DNA of 64,000 nt from Mycobacterium neglectum (GTDB lineage: Bacteria > Actinomycetota > Actinomycetes > Mycobacteriales > Mycobacteriaceae). Positions 61,499 to 64,000 of this stretch are shown here, one piece after another. The position numbers and the translations under genes are program-made. Position 1 is the stretch's first letter, and every line of letters starts with the position of its first letter. The stretch lies in contig NZ_NVQE01000030.1 of NCBI RefSeq assembly GCF_002591975.1, forward strand, positions 1 through 64,000. Reading direction: 5' to 3'. The notes beneath the pieces were generated by a model, which was given only the letters and a program-made list of their open reading frames with translations, made no database searches and was not told the origin of the DNA.

Positions 61499-62230
61499 CT
61501 AATGCGGGCCGATCGCCAGCCCGACGGCGGCCACCGTCGTCGTGATTTCGACCGCCGCACCCAGCACATCGCCGGTGATGCCACCGAATCGCCGCACACA
61601 GTGCGCCACCAGCGCGGCGCCGCACGCGAGCGCGACGAGGACGGCCAGCGGTCCCTGCCACAGTCGCGGGCCCGCCGCCATTGCCGCCGTCGCGACCACG
61701 ACTATCCATATCCCTGCCACCGCGATCGGTTGGGTGCCCGCGACCCTGCCCCCGAGCGAACTCCCCTCCGCGGCAGGTACCGAGCGGCGACAGGCCTGCA
61801 CCGCGGCCACCCGCCCGGCCGTCACCGCGACGATCACACCGACGGCGCTACCGGCCGTGAACGCGAAGGCCTGCGCCAGGAGCACGACCACCAACGCCGC
61901 CACGCCGAACGGCCCTGCCGACCCGTCGCGCATCACCTCCAGCGCGCGGTGCGGCGGCCCATAGCAGCCGAGGCCGTCAGCGGTATCCGACAGTCCGTCG
62001 GCATGCAGGCCGCGGGTGGCGAGCAGGAGTACGGCGACCGCGAGCACGCCACCGAGCGGATTCGATCGTCCGAAGGCCCACTCCGACGCCAACAGCGTCG
62101 CGGCCGCCGCGGCTCCCAACGCCACGCCCACCAGCGGAAGCGCGGTCAGCGCACCCCGGCCGAACGGCACTGACGAGCGCACCGGCAGCACGGTCCCGAA
62201 CGCCAGCGCGCCAGCGACCGAGCGGATCAC
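61499..62230 (-). CDS. cobS: Adenosylcobinamide-GDP ribazoletransferase (cobalamin synthase)
   Basis: 243 residues, a polytopic membrane enzyme joining alpha-ribazole to adenosylcobinamide-GDP. The signature ATRGLHADGLSDTADGLGCYG and MRDGSAGPFGV carry the metal-binding acids. GTG 62230 overlaps the cobT stop (GTGA). Last gene of the cobU-cobT-cobS operon. Confidence 0.93.
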   Translation of the reverse strand: MIRSVAGALAFGTVLPVRSSVPFGRGALTALPLVGVALGAAAAATLLASEWAFGRSNPLGGVLAVAVLLLATRGLHADGLSDTADGLGCYGPPHRALEVMRDGSAGPFGVAALVVVLLAQAFAFTAGSAVGVIVAVTAGRVAAVQACRRSVPAAEGSSLGGRVAGTQPIAVAGIWIVVVATAAMAAGPRLWQGPLAVLVALACGAALVAHCVRRFGGITGDVLGAAVEITTTVAAVGLAIGPH

Positions 62231-63282
62231 GGCTTATCGGGTGGGCTGGTGATACCGGCCTCATCGAAGGTCGCCATCGACGACAACGTCGCCACCGCGG
62301 CCCGCACGACCGAAAGCGCCACCGCGGCACCGGTGCCCTCGCCGAGCCGCATCTGCAGATCGACGATGGGTTCGAGGTCCAGTCGTTGCAGCGCCAGCGC
62401 ATGCGCCGGCTCGGTGGACCGGTGGCCCGCCTGCCACCACTGCTTGGCACCCGGCGCGAGCTCCTCGGCCACCAGCGCCGCGGCCGTCACCACCACTCCG
62501 TCCAGTAGCAGCGGTGTGCGCCGGACCGCGGCTTGGGCACAGAATCCCGCCATCGCCGCCAGATCAGCCCCACCGCAAACCCGCAGCAGCGCAACGGGAT
62601 CGCCCGCCGATCCGCGGCTCCGAAATAGCGCGTCCCTGATGGCGGCGGTTTTGCGGGCCCACCCCGCGTCGTCGACGCCGGTACCGCGACCGACGACCGC
62701 AACCGGCTCGGAATCGGTCAGCGCGGCAATGAGAGTCGTTGCGGGCGTGGTGTTTCCGATGCCCATATCGCCGACGATCAGGACGTCTGCACCCGAGTCG
62801 ACCTCTTCGTCGGCGATACGCCGTCCGGCATCGAGCGCTGCGGCAACCTCGTCGTCGTTCAACGCGTCCTCGACGGCGATGTTGCCGCTGCCGCGGCGGA
62901 CCCTGTGCGCACCGATCGACGGGGTAAGCGACTCCTTGGCGTCGACGGCGATGTCGACCACGCGCACTGTCGCGCCCGCCGCCGCGGCGAGGACGTTGAT
63001 CGCAGCGCCGCCCCTGTCGAAGTTGGCGACCATCTGCGCGGTGACCTCAGCTGGATAGGCGGATACACCCGCCGCCGCGACGCCGTGGTCGCCGGCGAAC
63101 ACCACCGCCCGCGCCCGCTCGAACTGGCGAGGCGGACAAACGCCCTGACACGACGACACCCAGACCGACAGGGCCTCCAGCCTGCCAAGCGAGCCCGGTG
63201 GTTTGATCAAGTTCGCCTGCCGGGCACGTGCCGCGACGGCGATGTCGGCGTCCGGTGGCGCGACGGCATCGAAGTCGGTCAT
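62227..63282 (-). CDS. cobT: Nicotinate-nucleotide-dimethylbenzimidazole phosphoribosyltransferase
   Basis: 351 residues. It activates the lower ligand of cobalamin as alpha-ribazole phosphate. KPPGSLGRLEALSVW, VFAGDHGVAAAGVSAYP, and EGTGAAVAL with the catalytic Glu are present. ATG 63282 overlaps the cobU stop; cobS follows with GTGA. A longer upstream frame is rejected. Confidence 0.94.
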   Translation of the reverse strand: MTDFDAVAPPDADIAVAARARQANLIKPPGSLGRLEALSVWVSSCQGVCPPRQFERARAVVFAGDHGVAAAGVSAYPAEVTAQMVANFDRGGAAINVLAAAAGATVRVVDIAVDAKESLTPSIGAHRVRRGSGNIAVEDALNDDEVAAALDAGRRIADEEVDSGADVLIVGDMGIGNTTPATTLIAALTDSEPVAVVGRGTGVDDAGWARKTAAIRDALFRSRGSAGDPVALLRVCGGADLAAMAGFCAQAAVRRTPLLLDGVVVTAAALVAEELAPGAKQWWQAGHRSTEPAHALALQRLDLEPIVDLQMRLGEGTGAAVALSVVRAAVATLSSMATFDEAGITSPPDKP

Positions 63283-63821
63283 CCCACCGAGTCCTTCACC
63301 GTGACGGGCTGACCGGCGACGACGAGCACCACCCGGTCGCACACCGCGGCCAGCCGCTGATTGAGGGTACCGAGTTCGTCGGCGAACCGGCGCCCGGCCT
63401 CCGTGGCAGGCACCACGGTCAGCCCGACCTCAGGTGAGACGACTGCCAGCGCTGAACCGAACGAACCCACCGCGTCGACCAGGTCGTCGACGTCGGCTGA
63501 AACGGATCCGCCGATCCAGGCGTGTGTCCGATCCATCGCCGCGGTCAGCCATCCGCCGATGTCGTCGACCACGGTCGCCGTGGCGTCGTCTGAGCGCAAC
63601 TGCATTGCGATATCAGCGGTTTCGACCGTGGACCAGCTCGACGGCCGGCGACGGCGGTGTGTCTGGACCCGCGCTGACCATTCGGCATCCGTTGTCGCGA
63701 CGGGTCCGGTGGCCAGGTAGCGCACGGCCGCCGTGTCGCGCGACTCGGTGATCTGGGCGATCTCGGACTCCGCCCATTGCGACTTGCCCGACCGGATGCC
63801 ACCGAGCACCAGGATGCGCAC
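63279..63821 (-). CDS. cobU: Adenosylcobinamide kinase/adenosylcobinamide-phosphate guanylyltransferase
   Basis: 180 residues. P-loop GGIRSGKSQWAE near the N-terminus, RYLATGP, the guanylylated-His region THRRRRPSSW, and VVDDIGGWL. It phosphorylates adenosylcobinamide and adds GMP. In M. tuberculosis cobU lies elsewhere as I recall; here it heads the cobU-T-S operon, five bases behind the DUF3043 gene. GTG 63821 start. Confidence 0.92.
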   Translation of the reverse strand: MRILVLGGIRSGKSQWAESEIAQITESRDTAAVRYLATGPVATTDAEWSARVQTHRRRRPSSWSTVETADIAMQLRSDDATATVVDDIGGWLTAAMDRTHAWIGGSVSADVDDLVDAVGSFGSALAVVSPEVGLTVVPATEAGRRFADELGTLNQRLAAVCDRVVLVVAGQPVTVKDSVG

Positions 63822-63826
63822 TGGGC

Positions 63827-64000
63827 TCAGGTGACCTTGTTGCCGCGCTCCACCTGCGGCCGGGGCGCCCGCATGCGGCGCAGTTGCGAGGCGCGGCTGG
63901 CCGCGTAAAAGCCCAATTTCCAACCACTCTCGGTGTTGTCGGGGAACTTCTCGTCGACCAGGCGGTTCGCTTTGCGGCCGAGGATGAACCCGTCGATGAC
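63827..64000 (-). CDS. DUF3043-family membrane protein, C-terminal part (cut by window edge)
   Basis: The last 57 residues are visible: VIDGFILGRKANRLVDEKFP, SGWKLGFYAASRASQL and a basic tail. These match the C-terminus of the conserved mycobacterial DUF3043 membrane protein (Rv2206 as recalled). The rest lies beyond the window. Function unknown. It is directly upstream of cobU. Confidence 0.8.
   Translation of the reverse strand, partial: VIDGFILGRKANRLVDEKFPDNTESGWKLGFYAASRASQLRRMRAPRPQVERGNKVT

Noticed and set aside
63822..63826. Cobalamin riboswitch before the cob operon
   Set aside because: cobU starts five bases behind the DUF3043 stop, so there is no leader inside the window.

Overview
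The window looks like chromosomal DNA of a fast-growing type mycobacterium (Mycolicibacterium/Mycobacterium). Evidence is the high GC content, frequent GTG starts, 4-base ATGA/GTGA gene overlaps, and a gene order from about 13.6 kb to the right edge that follows, in reverse, the order I recall for M. tuberculosis Rv2236c back to Rv2206 (cobD, SURF1, ptpA, ptkA, cobC, NIF3, zinc ribbon, RNase H/phosphatase, CYTH-CHAD, panB, Hip1-like, glnA2, glnE, glnA1, RDD, DUF4191, lipA, lipB, epimerase, dlaT, ephD, pepB, cyclase, gcvT, ilvE, cobS, cobT). That correspondence is from memory, not from a search.

Region A (1-13.6 kb) is an accessory island. It starts with the cut end of a probable IS256-type transposase. 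A metal module follows: a DsbA-like thiol protein, a CtpG-like P1B ATPase with an ArsR/CmtR-like repressor, then a divergent run with a cyclase-YHS gene (frameshifted), an isoprenylcysteine methyltransferase-like membrane protein, DUF3703, a broken HxxEE membrane gene and a secreted serine hydrolase. Next come gene fragments, then a tightly coupled three-gene recombinase cassette (8.0-10.95 kb): a complete tyrosine recombinase, an XRE-type regulator, and a zinc-ribbon protein that looks like a recombinase without its catalytic residues. More scars follow: a shattered phage integrase, a truncated coiled-coil gene, and a fused DUF4331/flavin oxidoreductase remnant. The island ends at a sequence resembling the 3' half of a tRNA, a candidate attachment site, at 13.56-13.60 kb.

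Region B (13.6-22.8 kb) is backbone: nitroreductase, DUF2855, glyoxalase-fold protein, cobD, SURF1, ptpA/ptkA, cobC, NIF3, zinc-ribbon coiled coil and RNase H/phosphatase.

Region C (22.8-31.3 kb) is less conserved: a cupin regulator divergent from a flavoprotein and methyltransferase; an alkylation-repair-like trio (ogt, 2-oxoglutarate oxygenase, Ada-type zinc domain); a DUF222-HNH protein; an AraC/VOC pair; RNase P RNA; and a GntR gene coupled to a sigma-region-4-only protein.

Region D (31.3-64 kb) is core metabolism: polyphosphate-binding CHAD protein, pantothenate (panB), wax ester/triacylglycerol synthase, Hip1-like lipoprotein protease, the nitrogen cluster glnA2-glnE-glnA1 with candidate GlnR sites, lipoate synthesis and its target enzyme DlaT (repetitive Glu-Pro linker), epoxide hydrolase-SDR fusion, aminopeptidase, adenylate cyclase, gcvT, ilvE, and the cobU-cobT-cobS operon of late cobalamin assembly, ending in a partial DUF3043 gene.
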